A DNA stretch of 64,000 nt from Christensenellaceae bacterium Phil7 (GTDB lineage Bacteria; Bacillota; Clostridia; Christensenellales; CAG-138), in NCBI GenBank assembly GCA_001940845.1, contig MSGV01000023.1, forward strand, positions 1-64,000. Reading direction: 5' to 3'. The position numbers were made by a program, and so were the translations under genes. This document shows, one piece after another, positions 32,708 through 43,219 of this stretch. Positions within the stretch are counted from its first letter, which is position 1; each line of letters begins with the position of its first letter. The notes beneath the pieces are model-generated. The model ran no database searches and had not been told where the DNA came from. It was given only the letters and a program-made list of their open reading frames with translations.

Positions 32708-34666
32708 TTAAATTTCCAGATCATATGTCCTGAAAAATTCCTGCTTCGTCATAGGTGGCAGGCAGGTATGATTGCGGCATATGTAGAAAGTTGTCTGTCC
32801 ATCAAGAAGAGGATAATCTCCTTGCTCATCCGTAATACGGATTATGCTGTCATGCAGCGATAGCAATGCAGGAATTTCTTGGACATTATCACCATCTTTC
32901 AAGGATATGGTTATCAGCTGAGGGGGATAAATATGATCCATCAATGCCGTCAGGAACATTCCGTATCCGGCAGGATAGTCGTTTGCTTCACCGGACATGA
33001 AGCGAAGCTGCTTTTGCAGGATATCATGTTCATCGAACAAATCCATGAGGTTCAGACGTACAATTATATAGGTCATCAAGGAGTTCCCGCTGGGAATTGC
33101 CCCGTCATAGCTCTCCTTTGGGCGAATGAAAAGTTTTTCATTATCCTTGCCGCTCAGATAAAATCCGCCTGCGGAATGATCAAAGAATGTATCTATAGTT
33201 TTATTTACAATACTTATAGTGCGTGAAAGATAAGCCGGATCAAGTGTAACCTCATAAAGAGAAAGCAAAGCAAGACTATAGCCTGCATAGTCATCCAAAA
33301 AGCCTTCTGAGCTTCGCTTGCCATTGCGGCAGCTTACAAACAGCGCATCACCATCGAGCAATATTTCATCGATGAAACTCATAGCAAGCTTTGCCGATTT
33401 CAGATAATCGGTTTTGCGGCTGACTCTGTACAGGCGGCATAGAGCGGCTATCATAAGGCAATTCCAAAAGGTCAATATCTTATCATCGGTATGCAGGTTT
33501 GTTCTATTCTTTCTATAAGCTCTTAGCTTTGGAAGGTATTGATCGAATTCATTTGTCAGCTCACTTGTGTTAATGAGATTCGGAATGTTTTTGCCATCAA
33601 AGTTTCCAGATTCTGTGATTCCATAATAATCACAGAATGCTTGGCCGATAGAGTTTCCCAGTAGTCCTTTGATCTCTTCCACAGTAAATAAATAATATTT
33701 TCCCTCAATGCCATCGCTGTCTGCGTCCTGCGCACTATAAAATCCGCCCTGAGGCGAACTCATTTCAGAAAGAATGTATGCCACCGTTTTTTCTGCAATC
33801 TCAAGATACAATTGTTTGCCGGTCATCTCGTATGCTTTGCAATATGTAATGATAAGAAGCGCATTATCATACAGCATCTTCTCGAAATGCGGAACAAGAT
33901 AATACCGATCGGTGGAGTAACGACAGAATCCATATCCTATATGGTCAAATATCCCGCCGCGGTACATTTGCTTAAGCGTGGTCTCGACCATATCCAATGC
34001 ATCTTTATCATCATACCTATGCGCATATTTCATTAAAAACAGCAGGTTATGCGGGGATGGGAATTTGGGTGCGCTTCCAAAACCTCCATATTTTTTATCA
34101 AAGCTCCTTTTGAAAAGCTCAAATGCTTGGCCGGGGAGTGACTGGTCGATTTGCACAGAATGAACATGAGCTGAATCTATTGAGCTCAAAATATGCGTCG
34201 ATGCTTGCAAAAGGGATTTCCGATCATTCAGCCATTTATTGTGGATGGCAAGCAGCAGATCCCTGAAGCCGATCATGCCATACCTGGAGTCATTGGGGAA
34301 ATAGGTTCCAGCAAAGAAAGGTCTTTGATCTGCCGTCATAAATATGCTCATAGGCCAGCCTCCGCTTCCGGTGAATGCCTGGCAGACGGTCATGTATACG
34401 CTGTCGATATCCGGGCGTTCCTCCTTATCGACCTTTATCGCGACAAAATATTCATTCAATATTCCGGCAATGTCTTCGGATTCAAAGCTTTCATGCGCCA
34501 TAACATGGCACCAGTGGCAGGTACTGTAACCGATGCTTAGGAATATTGGTTTATCCTCTGATCTTGCCTTTATAAATGCATCCTTGCACCATGGATACCA
34601 GTTCACCGGATTATCCTTATGCTGAATCAGATATGGGCTCGTCTGTCCTTCCAAATGATTGCTCAT
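32708..34666 (-). CDS. YyaL/SSP411-type thioredoxin-domain protein (DUF255)
   Basis: This 652-residue protein has an N-terminal thioredoxin-like DUF255 domain. Its signature is [44 protein letters not shown], with C-H-W-C at the redox position. The rest resembles an (alpha/alpha)6 barrel of the AGE/glycosidase type, with [16 protein letters not shown] and [13 protein letters not shown] motifs. The family is widespread; its reaction is not established. It follows an FAD-Rieske oxidoreductase gene by 8 bp on the same strand, so the two are probably cotranscribed. Confidence 0.9.
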   Translation of the reverse strand: MSNHLEGQTSPYLIQHKDNPVNWYPWCKDAFIKARSEDKPIFLSIGYSTCHWCHVMAHESFESEDIAGILNEYFVAIKVDKEERPDIDSVYMTVCQAFTGSGGWPMSIFMTADQRPFFAGTYFPNDSRYGMIGFRDLLLAIHNKWLNDRKSLLQASTHILSSIDSAHVHSVQIDQSLPGQAFELFKRSFDKKYGGFGSAPKFPSPHNLLFLMKYAHRYDDKDALDMVETTLKQMYRGGIFDHIGYGFCRYSTDRYYLVPHFEKMLYDNALLIITYCKAYEMTGKQLYLEIAEKTVAYILSEMSSPQGGFYSAQDADSDGIEGKYYLFTVEEIKGLLGNSIGQAFCDYYGITESGNFDGKNIPNLINTSELTNEFDQYLPKLRAYRKNRTNLHTDDKILTFWNCLMIAALCRLYRVSRKTDYLKSAKLAMSFIDEILLDGDALFVSCRNGKRSSEGFLDDYAGYSLALLSLYEVTLDPAYLSRTISIVNKTIDTFFDHSAGGFYLSGKDNEKLFIRPKESYDGAIPSGNSLMTYIIVRLNLMDLFDEHDILQKQLRFMSGEANDYPAGYGMFLTALMDHIYPPQLITISLKDGDNVQEIPALLSLHDSIIRITDEQGDYPLLDGQTTFYICRNHTCLPPMTKQEFFRTYDLEI

Positions 34667-34674
34667 AATGCTTT

Positions 34675-35973
34675 TTACTCCTTTAAATCGTCTGTCGCTG
34701 GGTTGTCAATAAGCTTTCCATCCTTGGTAAAACGTGACCCATGGCATGGGCAATCCCATGTATGTTCCACCGGATTCCATTTTAATGCGCAGCCGACATG
34801 CGGGCATCGTTTTGCTGATGGGCTCAGGAAATTGATAGTTGCTTCAATTGCATTTACAGCCAGTTGGGGACGCAGAATGGTTCGCGATGGTGAAAACACA
34901 TCGGCATAGGGATTTTTCTTTCCCTGCATAATATCCGATAGAATAAGTGCGGCGACCATCGAAGAGGTCATCCCCCATTTGTTGAATCCGGCAGCAACAT
35001 AAAGGCCGTCCGTGGATGCTGAATATGCCCCGATATAGGGGACACCATCCAGCGTCATGCAATCCTGCGTTGCCCAGTAATATCTCTCCCGTGCATTTGG
35101 ATAATGCTTTTTAGCGAATTCACGAAGCTCACGCCAATTGCCGCCGGACTTCCCTGTGCGATGGGAGCCGCCTCCAATGAACAGCAGATCCTTGTAATTG
35201 CGAAAAGAAAGCCCTTTTTTATCCTCATCGACGTACATTCCACTGACGTTTTCTGCGTTTTCCAATGCAATCACATAGGAACGATGCTGATACAGTTTTA
35301 TGAAATAGCTCCCGTGTTTATTTAAAAAGGGAAAATGCGTTGCCACAATGATTCTTTTTGCAGAAATCTTGCCATTGTTAGTAATGGCGGCAGTGTCGAT
35401 GAGTTCCTTCACCTTGGTATGCTCATAAATATTGAGCCCTGATGAAATTGAAGAAACAAATTTCAGAGGGTTGAACTGCGCCTGATGTTTGAATTTTACA
35501 GCGCCGGCAATCGAAAAGGGCAGGGGAATCTGCGTTTCAAGTTCCGCGTGAAATCCGAGCTTTGAAAGAGCATCGATCTCATCCTCTATTGCGCCTATAT
35601 CATCCATTGAATAAACATAGGACGCTTTTTCTTCAAAATCACAGTCCATGCCATTGCAAAGCTCATGAAATCTTTTTAAGGCGCATTCATTTGCAATAAG
35701 ATATTGCTTTGCCTTTTCAATGCCAAATTGGTGAATTAGTTTGTTGTAAATAAGCCCATGCTGCGAGGTGATTTTTGCCGTCGTATTTTTGGTTATTCCG
35801 CTGCAAATCCTATCGGCTTCAACAAGAATATAGTCGATGCCCGCCTGCTGAAGCATGTATGCACATAAAATTCCGACCATTCCGCCGCCTATAATGAGAA
35901 CGTCGGTGGATATGTCACCGCTTAAACTTTCAAATTCATGGCATTTTGCGGTTTGTTCCCATAATGAGTTCAT
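34675..35973 (-). CDS. FAD-dependent oxidoreductase with C-terminal Rieske [2Fe-2S] domain
   Basis: This 432-residue protein is a DAO/DadA-type flavoenzyme. It has an N-terminal FAD motif ([23 protein letters not shown]) and [23 protein letters not shown] near residue 330. Its last 60 residues form a Rieske domain with [11 protein letters not shown] and CPCHGSRF as the cluster ligands. Such fusions are common in anaerobes and Bacilli, but the amine or amino acid substrate is not known. It is the promoter-proximal gene of a two-gene unit with the YyaL-like protein. Confidence 0.9.
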   Translation of the reverse strand: MNSLWEQTAKCHEFESLSGDISTDVLIIGGGMVGILCAYMLQQAGIDYILVEADRICSGITKNTTAKITSQHGLIYNKLIHQFGIEKAKQYLIANECALKRFHELCNGMDCDFEEKASYVYSMDDIGAIEDEIDALSKLGFHAELETQIPLPFSIAGAVKFKHQAQFNPLKFVSSISSGLNIYEHTKVKELIDTAAITNNGKISAKRIIVATHFPFLNKHGSYFIKLYQHRSYVIALENAENVSGMYVDEDKKGLSFRNYKDLLFIGGGSHRTGKSGGNWRELREFAKKHYPNARERYYWATQDCMTLDGVPYIGAYSASTDGLYVAAGFNKWGMTSSMVAALILSDIMQGKKNPYADVFSPSRTILRPQLAVNAIEATINFLSPSAKRCPHVGCALKWNPVEHTWDCPCHGSRFTKDGKLIDNPATDDLKE

Positions 35974-36422
35974 TGCTTTCCTCCAATTGTTTTATTATGC
36001 ATATTATCACCGGAGCTGTGAAAACTATTCAGGATGTGCATGATTCCAGGTTATTTGATAGATATAAATAGCATGTTTGAAATAATGCAATAAACCAACG
36101 GTTAAAAAAGCATTAATAAAAATATTCAAAAAGTTTTATTCGGGCTAAATGAAATACGGAAGGAAAGTTAATGCTGCAAGCAATTATAATTAAAAAAGTT
36201 TTGCACATAAAATGAAAAAAGTAAAATTAATAACTATATCCAATCAACAATGCAATATATGCTAAAAATGGTTGAAATTTGACTTGCTATGAGCAATTTA
36301 GATGAGTATAATATGTGCGGTGGCATTTAGCATTACGCATATTTTGTGCTATGATGCCCCATCAAAATACTAAGCCGTTGCGCAGGGCGCTTCGAGCTTA
36401 AGAAAATAGGAAGGAGAAATAT
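35974..36422. other. Divergent AT-rich regulatory region
   Basis: This 450-bp region lies between the FAD oxidoreductase (minus) and the cohesin scaffold (plus). A possible minus promoter has TTCACA (36022-36017) and CATAAT (35999-35994) with 17-bp spacing. The scaffold promoter lies on the plus strand. The middle is very AT-rich. No gene was seen. Confidence 0.55.
36284..36312 (+). promoter_or_regulatory. Promoter of the cohesin scaffold gene
   Basis: TTGCTA (36284-36289) and TATAAT (36307-36312) are 17 bp apart. The resulting leader of about 100 bases contains a nested hairpin (36371-36400: TAAGC with GCTTA, inner GCGC with GCGC) ending just before the AAGGAG ribosome binding site. Confidence 0.65.
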
Positions 36423-38840
36423 ATGAAGAGATTTCTCGCAATGCTTGTTGCGATGATAATGGCATTGTCCTTAGTGACTATTCCTGTTGTCGCAGATCAG
36501 CCGGTCGTCTTCACGGCAGGCAGTGTAAGTGCAGCTCCGGGTGAACTGGTGAGGATTCCCGTTTCCGTTAGCGGTGAATTCGAAGCACATACGCTGAATA
36601 TGCAGGTGAATTATGACCAAAACGCACTTACGGTTGAATCCGTAGAGTATGGTGATTTCCTCACCACTGCCCAGGAACTTGGAGCAATGATAATAGTGGA
36701 TACCACCACAATTCCGGGTTCAATCCGTATAGGTTCTATCTACCCCACCACGGGCGCTACTGAGGGAGGCGTTATCGTTTACGTCAATTTCAGGGTTGGC
36801 GAAGCCGTTACAGAGGATCAGAATATTGATCTTGCTGTGACCGGTTTTGATTATTTGCCCGTAGGACAGACAACTGCTGATCCAATTGAGAACACGACTG
36901 TTTCCGGTATCATCACGATTGAGGAATCAGAGCCCACTGAGGTTCCGACCGAAGAGCCTACCGATGTTCCACCGATGGATGCAGCCCGCTTCTTCGTAGA
37001 TACTTATAATGCCAATGTAGGCGATGAGATAATCGTTCCCGTTGTGCTTTATAACTACGAAGGAAATGCCCACATCCTGAATATGGAGGTCAATTATAAT
37101 GCCGATGCCCTTGCCGTGACAGGCGTTGACAGTGGCGATTTCCTGACCTCGGTTCAGAATGCAATGGCTGTTGTGGATTATACCACCATCCCCGGTTCCG
37201 TCCGAATTGGACTTGCCTGTGCCGTCGATCCAGTACCAGCAGGCGAAGAGCCCATCACGATCGTAAATGTACATTTTACGGTGCTGGAAGGTGCTGCAAA
37301 TGCGACCAATCCTATTGAACTCGTTGTATCCGAGTTCATGAATTTCCCTGTAGCCGGCGAGGCTGTTTCCATTGAGAATACCGTTACCAACGGTGCAGTT
37401 ATCGTAGGCGGGTCTACTCCGGTGACGGAGAATCCGACCGAAGTTCCCACCGATGTTCCGACCGAAGTTCCCACTGAGGTTCCCACTCCTGTCATCCCCG
37501 ATATGGCAACCTTCTTCGCAGGCACCTATAATGCCAACGTAGGCGATGAAATAGTCGTTCCCGTTGTGCTTTATAACTACGAGGGCAATGCTCATGTCCT
37601 GAATATGCAGGTAAATTATGATGCCAATGCTCTTGCCGTTACCGGCGTAGATAATGGCGCACTCCTCACGGGTGCACAGAGCGCAATGGTAATCGTGGAT
37701 TACACAACCATTCCCGGCTCCGTCCGTGTAGGTCTGGCTTGTGCGATCGATCCCGCTCCCGCAGGAGATGATCCCATAACGGTCGTCAGCATACACTTCA
37801 CCGTTCTCGAGGGTGCAAACAATGCGACCAACCCCATTGAGCTGGTTGTTGCAGAGTTCAAGAACTTCCCCATTGGAGGAGATGCTGTTTCCATCGAGAA
37901 TACCGTTATCAACGGTGCAGTTATCGTAGGCGATCCTGTACCTTCGACAGAGACTCCTGTGCCTACCACAGAGACACCTGCACCTCCGACGGATACTCCC
38001 GTGCCTCCTACAGACACCCCCGTGCCTCCGACGGATACCCCCGTGCCTCCTACAGACACTCCAGTGCCTCCGACGGATACCCCCGTGCCTCCTACAGAGA
38101 CACCTGTACCTCCGACGGATACTCCCAACCCCGATGACATTGTATTCTCCGCTCCCACCGTTTATGGAAGACCGGGCGATCTCGTAGCCATTCCCGTCAG
38201 CGTTGAAGGTGAATTCAATGTGCATTCCATCCAGATCAGGCTTCTTTACGATCCCGAACTTGTGACCTTCGAGAGCGTTGAGACTGCTGATATCTTTGGC
38301 GGCGCAATCGTTGTCTGCCAGAACAAGATTGACGATCAGGGAGCAAGCGTACGTTTTGGCGTTGCAAGCCCCATGGATGCGATCTCTGTACAAGGTGTTT
38401 ACTTCACAGTTATGTTCCGCGTGAACAGCGATGTGAACATGGGAACCGACATTCCTCTGACCTTCGACCGTGAGCATTTTGAGTTTACTTATATGCCCCT
38501 CGATGGCGAGACCTATGATTATCCTGTATTCTTCAATGATGGTGCGATCATTGTTGGTGAAGAGCCTATCGAGACTCCGAAGCCTACTGATGAGCCTATA
38601 ACCGATGAGCCTACCACTGACGAGCCCATCACTGACGAGCCAGTAACCAATGAGCCCACCACTGACGAGCCTGTAACCGGAGAGCCTGCCACCGATGAAC
38701 CCATCGATGAGACTCCTGTTCCCACCGATACTCCCAATCCTCCTGTAACCGGCACCATTGCCCTCGTTGGCGTTGGTATCGCAGCTATCGCAGCTGGTGC
38801 AGGCGTTGTCCTGTTCAGGAAGAAAGAGGACGAGGAATAA
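36423..38840 (+). CDS. Scaffoldin-like surface protein with four cohesin domains
   Basis: The 805-residue product has a signal peptide (residues 1-24). It carries four cohesin-type modules at about 28-166, 188-328, 361-503 and 571-712. Each starts with the typical strand and loop A[12 protein letters not shown] or [11 protein letters not shown], followed by N-M-Q-V-N-Y-D-x-N-A-L and a closing IENT-V-x-G-A-VIVG. Modules 2 and 3 are near-duplicates; 1 and 4 are more divergent. Pro/Thr-rich linkers separate them, the longest with TDTPVPP repeats. The C-terminus (PPVTG, hydrophobic stretch, RKKEDEE) resembles a sortase sorting signal. Cohesins bind dockerins, so this is a candidate cell-wall scaffold able to display several dockerin proteins, one of which is encoded at 11.6-14.7 kb. 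AAGGAG precedes the ATG. Confidence 0.9.
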   Translation: MKRFLAMLVAMIMALSLVTIPVVADQPVVFTAGSVSAAPGELVRIPVSVSGEFEAHTLNMQVNYDQNALTVESVEYGDFLTTAQELGAMIIVDTTTIPGSIRIGSIYPTTGATEGGVIVYVNFRVGEAVTEDQNIDLAVTGFDYLPVGQTTADPIENTTVSGIITIEESEPTEVPTEEPTDVPPMDAARFFVDTYNANVGDEIIVPVVLYNYEGNAHILNMEVNYNADALAVTGVDSGDFLTSVQNAMAVVDYTTIPGSVRIGLACAVDPVPAGEEPITIVNVHFTVLEGAANATNPIELVVSEFMNFPVAGEAVSIENTVTNGAVIVGGSTPVTENPTEVPTDVPTEVPTEVPTPVIPDMATFFAGTYNANVGDEIVVPVVLYNYEGNAHVLNMQVNYDANALAVTGVDNGALLTGAQSAMVIVDYTTIPGSVRVGLACAIDPAPAGDDPITVVSIHFTVLEGANNATNPIELVVAEFKNFPIGGDAVSIENTVINGAVIVGDPVPSTETPVPTTETPAPPTDTPVPPTDTPVPPTDTPVPPTDTPVPPTDTPVPPTETPVPPTDTPNPDDIVFSAPTVYGRPGDLVAIPVSVEGEFNVHSIQIRLLYDPELVTFESVETADIFGGAIVVCQNKIDDQGASVRFGVASPMDAISVQGVYFTVMFRVNSDVNMGTDIPLTFDREHFEFTYMPLDGETYDYPVFFNDGAIIVGEEPIETPKPTDEPITDEPTTDEPITDEPVTNEPTTDEPVTGEPATDEPIDETPVPTDTPNPPVTGTIALVGVGIAAIAAGAGVVLFRKKEDEE
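37940..38130 (+). repeat. Tandem 21-bp coding repeats in the scaffold linker
   Basis: About nine 21-bp units encode seven-residue Pro/Thr repeats (TDTPVPP and variants) and alternate between two codon versions, giving an apparent 42-bp period. They can expand or contract by slippage, changing the distance between cohesins 3 and 4. Confidence 0.85.
38590..38715 (+). repeat. Tandem DEP(I/T/V)T coding repeats near the wall anchor
   Basis: Repeated 15-bp units encode T-D-E-P-x motifs, an acidic Pro/Thr spacer between cohesin 4 and the membrane/wall anchor. Confidence 0.75.
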
Positions 38841-38892
38841 GCTCTGATAACTAAATCTTCGGAGTTCACTCTGAAGTGACGACCAAGGTTAA

Positions 38893-38924
38893 GACTGCCG
38901 CAGCGCATTGCACCTGCGGCAGTC
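38893..38924 (+). terminator. Terminator of the cohesin scaffold gene
   Basis: A perfect 11-bp stem (GACTGCCGCAG with CTGCGGCAGTC) is followed by TATTTGTTT, 52 bp beyond the stop codon. A second hairpin (GGCTGATAAGC with GCTTACCAGCC) follows near 39010-39041. Confidence 0.85.
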
Positions 38925-39091
38925 TATTTGTTTGCATAAGCGTATTAAAACTTCTGAATATGAAATACTGCACTTTGTTTTATCATATGAGGTTGAGCAT
39001 AAAAATCAGGGCTGATAAGCACTTTATTTGCTTACCAGCCTCATTTTACTTGCATTCCACTAAAAAACTGATTAAATATTAAAAAATTAAA

Positions 39092-40810
39092 TTACTGAGC
39101 TACTGTAAACAGAGAATAGAAATATCCCTTATTACTCATAAGTTCATCAAAGCGCCCTGACTCTGCAATATGACCATTTTTCAGCGCGAGAATGCAGTCA
39201 TATTGTTTTAAGAGCGTTTCATCCAAAGCATGGGTAACTATAATTCGCGTGATACCATCAAGTCCGAGAATTGCACTCGTAACTTGTGCCGCCGTTTGTG
39301 TATCGAGAGATGCCGTTGCTTCATCCACAAGAAGGACTGGAGATTTTTTAAGCAAGCTTCTTGCGATTGAAATTCTTTGCTTTTCACCGCCCGATAGCCC
39401 TGAGCCATTTTCACCGCACAGATAATCTTCGCCCCGATCCCTTATCAGCTCTGCAAGCCCCGACATCTCAATAGCTTTGTCTACGGCTTCATCGGAAAAA
39501 TCGGAGAACATCGTAATATTATCACGAATAGAGGCGTTGAATATAAAAACATTTTGCTGTATAACGGAAATCATGTCGTAAAGCGCTTCGCTGCGAATGG
39601 ATTTCAGTTCCGTTTCATCATAATTGATACTGCCCGAATATTCGTGATGGGAAGCCATCAACAAATCAAGCAAAGTGGATTTACCGCTGCCGGAAGTGCC
39701 TACCAAGCAATAGCTTTTTCCTGCTTCAAAAGAGAAGTTCAAATTATCCAAAACATTCTTATTTTCTTCGTAAGCGAATGTAAGATTTTTGATGGTAATA
39801 GCATCTTGCAGATCGTTCTTTTCGATTTCTCCATCCTTGCGTACATTCGATGCAAGCGACTCCGCAAGCTTGGTAATCAAGGCTTTTGATGCTTTGCACT
39901 CTGCCAAGGCCTGCGGAATAACACCGATAGGATTGACAACATAATTGAGCAGCTGCACAAAAACAAGCACCGTTCCGGCAGTAATTGATTTACCTGAAAA
40001 AGCAAGATAGGCACCGATCAACATAACTCCTAGTTGTAGTATGTCGCTTGTAATTACGGCACAAGTGCTGACAATCACTGATGCTCTCCATCTATGTTTT
40101 GTTGCATCGGCAACATTTCTGACTTCTTTTGCAAAAATATTGCATATTTGCCTTTCTGCACGAAAAGATTTAATGACGGAAAATCCAAAAAGTGTATCAT
40201 GGAGCGCAGACATATAACTTTCTTTACTATCCGATACTTTTCGCTGGGCTTTTTCTATCAAGTTACCGGTGCATATTGAAGCAATCAGTGGCAGCATAGC
40301 AATAGCGATAGCAAGGAGCGTTAAAATCGGACTGTACCAAATCATCATAGCCAGTGCTCCACAGAACAGCGCTGACATATCAATAATAGTAAAAATGTTA
40401 TAAAGGTAATCTGTCTCGATAGTATTGACATCATTTGATAGAGCCGAAATATAAGATGCGGTATTTTCACCGGAAAAAGCTGAAATACCTTTTTCGATCA
40501 ATTTAGAGAATACGAAGTTCTTATATTGTGCGCTCGCCTTTGAAATGAAATACGGCTTTGAAAAATAAGAAAAACCGTATGCAATAGCGGTTAAGGCAAT
40601 TGAAACAATTCCGCCAATCACAAGTTGCGAAAGTGTAAATCCGGTATCAACCCCTCCGAGTATATCTATGATTTGTTGAATCACCCATGCAGTCAATAAA
40701 GAAGTGGCCGTCAGAATCAGGGTCTGTATCATTGAAATCAAAAGATATCCAATATTTCCAAGATAGAATTGGAGCAAATACGGCTTGATATTTGGTTTAT
40801 TCTTCGTCAT
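39092..40810 (-). CDS. ABC transporter, fused permease and ATPase
   Basis: This 572-residue half-transporter of the exporter type has an N-terminal six-helix membrane domain (about residues 1-300). The ATPase domain has Walker A GTSGSGKST, signature LSGGEKQRISIARSLL, Walker B VLLVDEATASLD and the H-loop in IIVTHAL. It would work as a homodimer, exporting a peptide, lipid or drug; substrate is unknown. AAGGAGG precedes the ATG, which lies inside the end of the upstream XRE-TPR gene (14-bp overlap). The regulator and transporter are therefore one unit. Confidence 0.92.
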   Translation of the reverse strand: MTKNKPNIKPYLLQFYLGNIGYLLISMIQTLILTATSLLTAWVIQQIIDILGGVDTGFTLSQLVIGGIVSIALTAIAYGFSYFSKPYFISKASAQYKNFVFSKLIEKGISAFSGENTASYISALSNDVNTIETDYLYNIFTIIDMSALFCGALAMMIWYSPILTLLAIAIAMLPLIASICTGNLIEKAQRKVSDSKESYMSALHDTLFGFSVIKSFRAERQICNIFAKEVRNVADATKHRWRASVIVSTCAVITSDILQLGVMLIGAYLAFSGKSITAGTVLVFVQLLNYVVNPIGVIPQALAECKASKALITKLAESLASNVRKDGEIEKNDLQDAITIKNLTFAYEENKNVLDNLNFSFEAGKSYCLVGTSGSGKSTLLDLLMASHHEYSGSINYDETELKSIRSEALYDMISVIQQNVFIFNASIRDNITMFSDFSDEAVDKAIEMSGLAELIRDRGEDYLCGENGSGLSGGEKQRISIARSLLKKSPVLLVDEATASLDTQTAAQVTSAILGLDGITRIIVTHALDETLLKQYDCILALKNGHIAESGRFDELMSNKGYFYSLFTVAQ

Positions 40811-41879
40811 TTTTTCCGTCCTCCTTTTTTAACTTTTCCCAGTATGTTCGCAAGTGCTGTGCAGGCGCGTCGGCTGAAATGAAGTTTTCTATGCCGGCCA
40901 TAGCGGTATCTCCAAAGTCATCGTAAAATGTAGAGTCTTTTCCGTGAAAAAATTTCAGTCCCTCCGTCGAATAACTTGGGGCGGAATCAAACCGCAAGGC
41001 GGCATCTCTCGCCTCTTTCAAATGCTGGTATGCTTCATCATCATTTCCTTGCATGGCACAAAGCTCTGCGAGAACGAGAAGTGACCGCACATCACCTTTG
41101 TCCATATAGGTAATGGCATCCGACTTACGCAGTCCCTTGCAGACTTGTAATGCCCATATTACGGTTTCCTTTGCTTCATCAAGCCTGCCAAGTTCGGAGT
41201 AAGCGTTGGCATATCCCAGCGAGATCCGATAAAAAGATCCCAGCGCATTTACAAGTGCACTTGATAAATATTCTAATGCTTCTTCGGGCTTCTTGCAGTT
41301 TTGCGAGAGAATAGTACCTATTATGTCATCATTGATACCGCAAATGTTGTTCTTTTTTAGCAGTGCGACTGCTTTGTCATATCTTTCCATATCAGCATAG
41401 CAGATGGCAATAAGATTTTTGATGCTCCACTCGCTGATTTCCTCTTTTGGATTTTGATCTATCAGCTTCAGCGAACGCTCAAACAGTTCAATGGCTCTTG
41501 GCGCAGTTGACTTTTCCATCATTAGCGCATACATCATACCGCTTTCAAAAACCACCCCAAAGCTGTTGGGATATTTTTTTAAAGCCTTTTCCGCATATTT
41601 CACTGCTTCGTCAAAGTTCTTTTCAGCACATAGCTGAGAGATGCGGCTAATGGCATCACCCATACTGCCCCGCTCCCAACCGTAGCCGAGCAGAACATCG
41701 ACCGAGGTTTCAAAAAATTCGGCTATTTCTACAAGCAATTTGATTTCTGGCATTGATTGCCTGCTCTCCCATTTATAAACAGCTCCAACAGTAACACCCA
41801 AGGCTTCGGCTAATTGCTCCTGGGTTAATGAATGTTCTTTACGAAGCTTCCTTATATTATCCGCAAGATATATCTCCAT
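40797..41879 (-). CDS. XRE-type regulator with tetratricopeptide repeats
   Basis: This 360-residue protein has an N-terminal helix-turn-helix (IRKLRKEHSLTQEQLAEALGVTVGAVYKWESRQSMPEIKLL, about residues 7-60). TPR-like helical repeats follow over the remaining 280 residues, including LCAEKNFDEAVKYAEKALKKYPNS and YNAYSELGRLDEA-type units. This layout is typical of regulators that sense a ligand or peptide through the repeats. The ATG at 41879 follows AGGAGG. It overlaps the ABC transporter gene, and a perfect inverted repeat lies 62 bp upstream, so autoregulation is likely. Confidence 0.9.
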   Translation of the reverse strand: MEIYLADNIRKLRKEHSLTQEQLAEALGVTVGAVYKWESRQSMPEIKLLVEIAEFFETSVDVLLGYGWERGSMGDAISRISQLCAEKNFDEAVKYAEKALKKYPNSFGVVFESGMMYALMMEKSTAPRAIELFERSLKLIDQNPKEEISEWSIKNLIAICYADMERYDKAVALLKKNNICGINDDIIGTILSQNCKKPEEALEYLSSALVNALGSFYRISLGYANAYSELGRLDEAKETVIWALQVCKGLRKSDAITYMDKGDVRSLLVLAELCAMQGNDDEAYQHLKEARDAALRFDSAPSYSTEGLKFFHGKDSTFYDDFGDTAMAGIENFISADAPAQHLRTYWEKLKKEDGKNDEE

Positions 41880-41940
41880 ATTTGGCCCTCCTTTTGGTTT
41901 CTGCATATACCATATCATGAAAATGTGTTTATTTAAAGTT

Positions 41941-41981
41941 ACCAATGGTATAAATGATTTAAATTATTTTATACCATTGGT
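41941..41981. promoter_or_regulatory. 13-bp perfect inverted repeat, probable operator
   Basis: ACCAATGGTATAA (41941-41953) and TTATACCATTGGT (41969-41981) are exact complements separated by 15 bp. Each half also contains a smaller near-palindrome (ACCAATGGT). It is placed for binding by the adjacent XRE-TPR regulator. Confidence 0.75.
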
Positions 41982-42142
41982 ATGTGCTTCGGATCTATAG
42001 ATGGGGCTGCCTACGATATCAAAGCCTTTTTATATTATTTTTCATGTATATTGTTCCGAAGTATACTCATGTGATTCCTATCGTACAGGGCAGCATCCTA
42101 GTCCGCTTTCTCACCGTGCTCGGATGTGTGTATGCATAAAGG

Positions 42143-42172
42143 TTGCATAGTATTGGAACATTATGCTATAAT
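42143..42172 (+). promoter_or_regulatory. Promoter of the LysR-type gene
   Basis: TTGCAT (42143-42148) and TATAAT (42167-42172) are 18 bp apart, 30 bp upstream of the start codon. The rest of 41880-42202 holds only the operator described above. Confidence 0.7.
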
Positions 42173-42202
42173 TTTATCCGAATACGGTCGCAGGAGGCAG
42201 GA

Positions 42203-43123
42203 ATGAATCTTCTACATCTGAAATATGCAGTCGTCGTTGCGGAAACCGGCTCTATCAGCAAGGCATCGGAGCGGCTATACGTTGGACAGCCCAATTTGAG
42301 CCGCGCTATAAAGGAGCTTGAGAACTCTCTTGGAGTGACACTCTTCGATCGCAGTGCAAAGGGGATGTTTCTGACCTCGGATGGAGAGGTTTTTGTGCGC
42401 TATGCTAAGCTGCTGCTCAATCAGGTTGATGCCATAGAGGAAATATTCCGCAGCGGCAAGGATGAAAAACGCAGATTTTCAATTTCCGTGCCGCGCGCCA
42501 GCTATATTGCAGATGCATTTGCAAGCTTTTCAATGCTGCTTTCTTCGGATGATGAAACAGAGATATTTTATCAGGAAACAAGTTCACAGCGTGCCATACA
42601 GAATATCCTGCAGGAAGATTATAAGCTGGGTGTAATCAGATATGCGGAGGGTTTTGATAAATATTATAGGGAAACGCTCGATGAAAAGGGACTCGCATAT
42701 GAGCTGGTTGCAGAATTTCGATTCATGCTTTTGATGAATTCCGCCAGCTCTTTGGCGAATAAGGATAGAATTACTTATGAAGATCTGAAAACGCATATTG
42801 AAGTGGCATTGGTGGATTCAGCCGTACCATCCTTGCCGCTTACACAGTCGCAGAAGGATGAAGAAGGCTCGCACAGACGTATATATGTGTTTGAAAGGGG
42901 AAGTTTAATTGAACTTTTGGCAAGAAATCCGGAATGCTATTGCTGGGCATCGCCGGTTTCAAAGCAAGTTATGAAGCGGCATGAGCTTGTGCAGCGTTTA
43001 TGTGATGAAAATGAACAGCTATATAAGGATGTGTTGATACGCCGCAGGGATTATGCTTTATCAGAACTGGATAAACTCTTTGTGGGAGAATTGGTCAGAG
43101 CAAAGAGAGAGACCATGAAATAA
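42203..43123 (+). CDS. LysR family transcriptional regulator
   Basis: This 306-residue protein has the N-terminal winged helix-turn-helix of the LysR family (LLHLKYAVVVAETGSISKASERLYVGQPNLSRAIKELENSLGVTLFDRSAKGMFLTSDGEVF). A divergent effector-binding domain follows from about residue 90. AGGAGG precedes the ATG at 42203; the longer upstream frame has no site. LysR proteins usually activate nearby genes in response to a small molecule. The hydrogenase-type operon starts about 100 bp downstream under its own promoter with a palindrome, so it is a plausible target. Confidence 0.92.
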   Translation: MNLLHLKYAVVVAETGSISKASERLYVGQPNLSRAIKELENSLGVTLFDRSAKGMFLTSDGEVFVRYAKLLLNQVDAIEEIFRSGKDEKRRFSISVPRASYIADAFASFSMLLSSDDETEIFYQETSSQRAIQNILQEDYKLGVIRYAEGFDKYYRETLDEKGLAYELVAEFRFMLLMNSASSLANKDRITYEDLKTHIEVALVDSAVPSLPLTQSQKDEEGSHRRIYVFERGSLIELLARNPECYCWASPVSKQVMKRHELVQRLCDENEQLYKDVLIRRRDYALSELDKLFVGELVRAKRETMK

Positions 43124-43219
43124 ATGCATTGCTTATATATGTACCGGAAATTTAGAGAATAATCAATCGCGTTTGATATGCATTGCAAAAAAGGCAACGC
43201 TGGATTGCGAAAGCAGCAA

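Noticed and set aside
36313-36422. Leader of the cohesin scaffold considered as a cyclic-di-GMP riboswitch
   Set aside because: A GCGCAGGGC stretch recalls the motif, but the conserved AAACC and GGGACGCAAAGCC parts are missing. Only a simple nested hairpin is supported.
37940-38130. Regular 42-bp periodicity considered as a CRISPR array
   Set aside because: The units are in-frame coding repeats of a Pro/Thr linker with no unique spacers, and no cas genes are present.
36927-38477. 516-residue open frame antisense to the cohesin scaffold
   Set aside because: It is rich in Gly, Arg and Cys repeats that mirror the Pro/Thr linker repeats of the coding strand, and it has no ribosome binding site.
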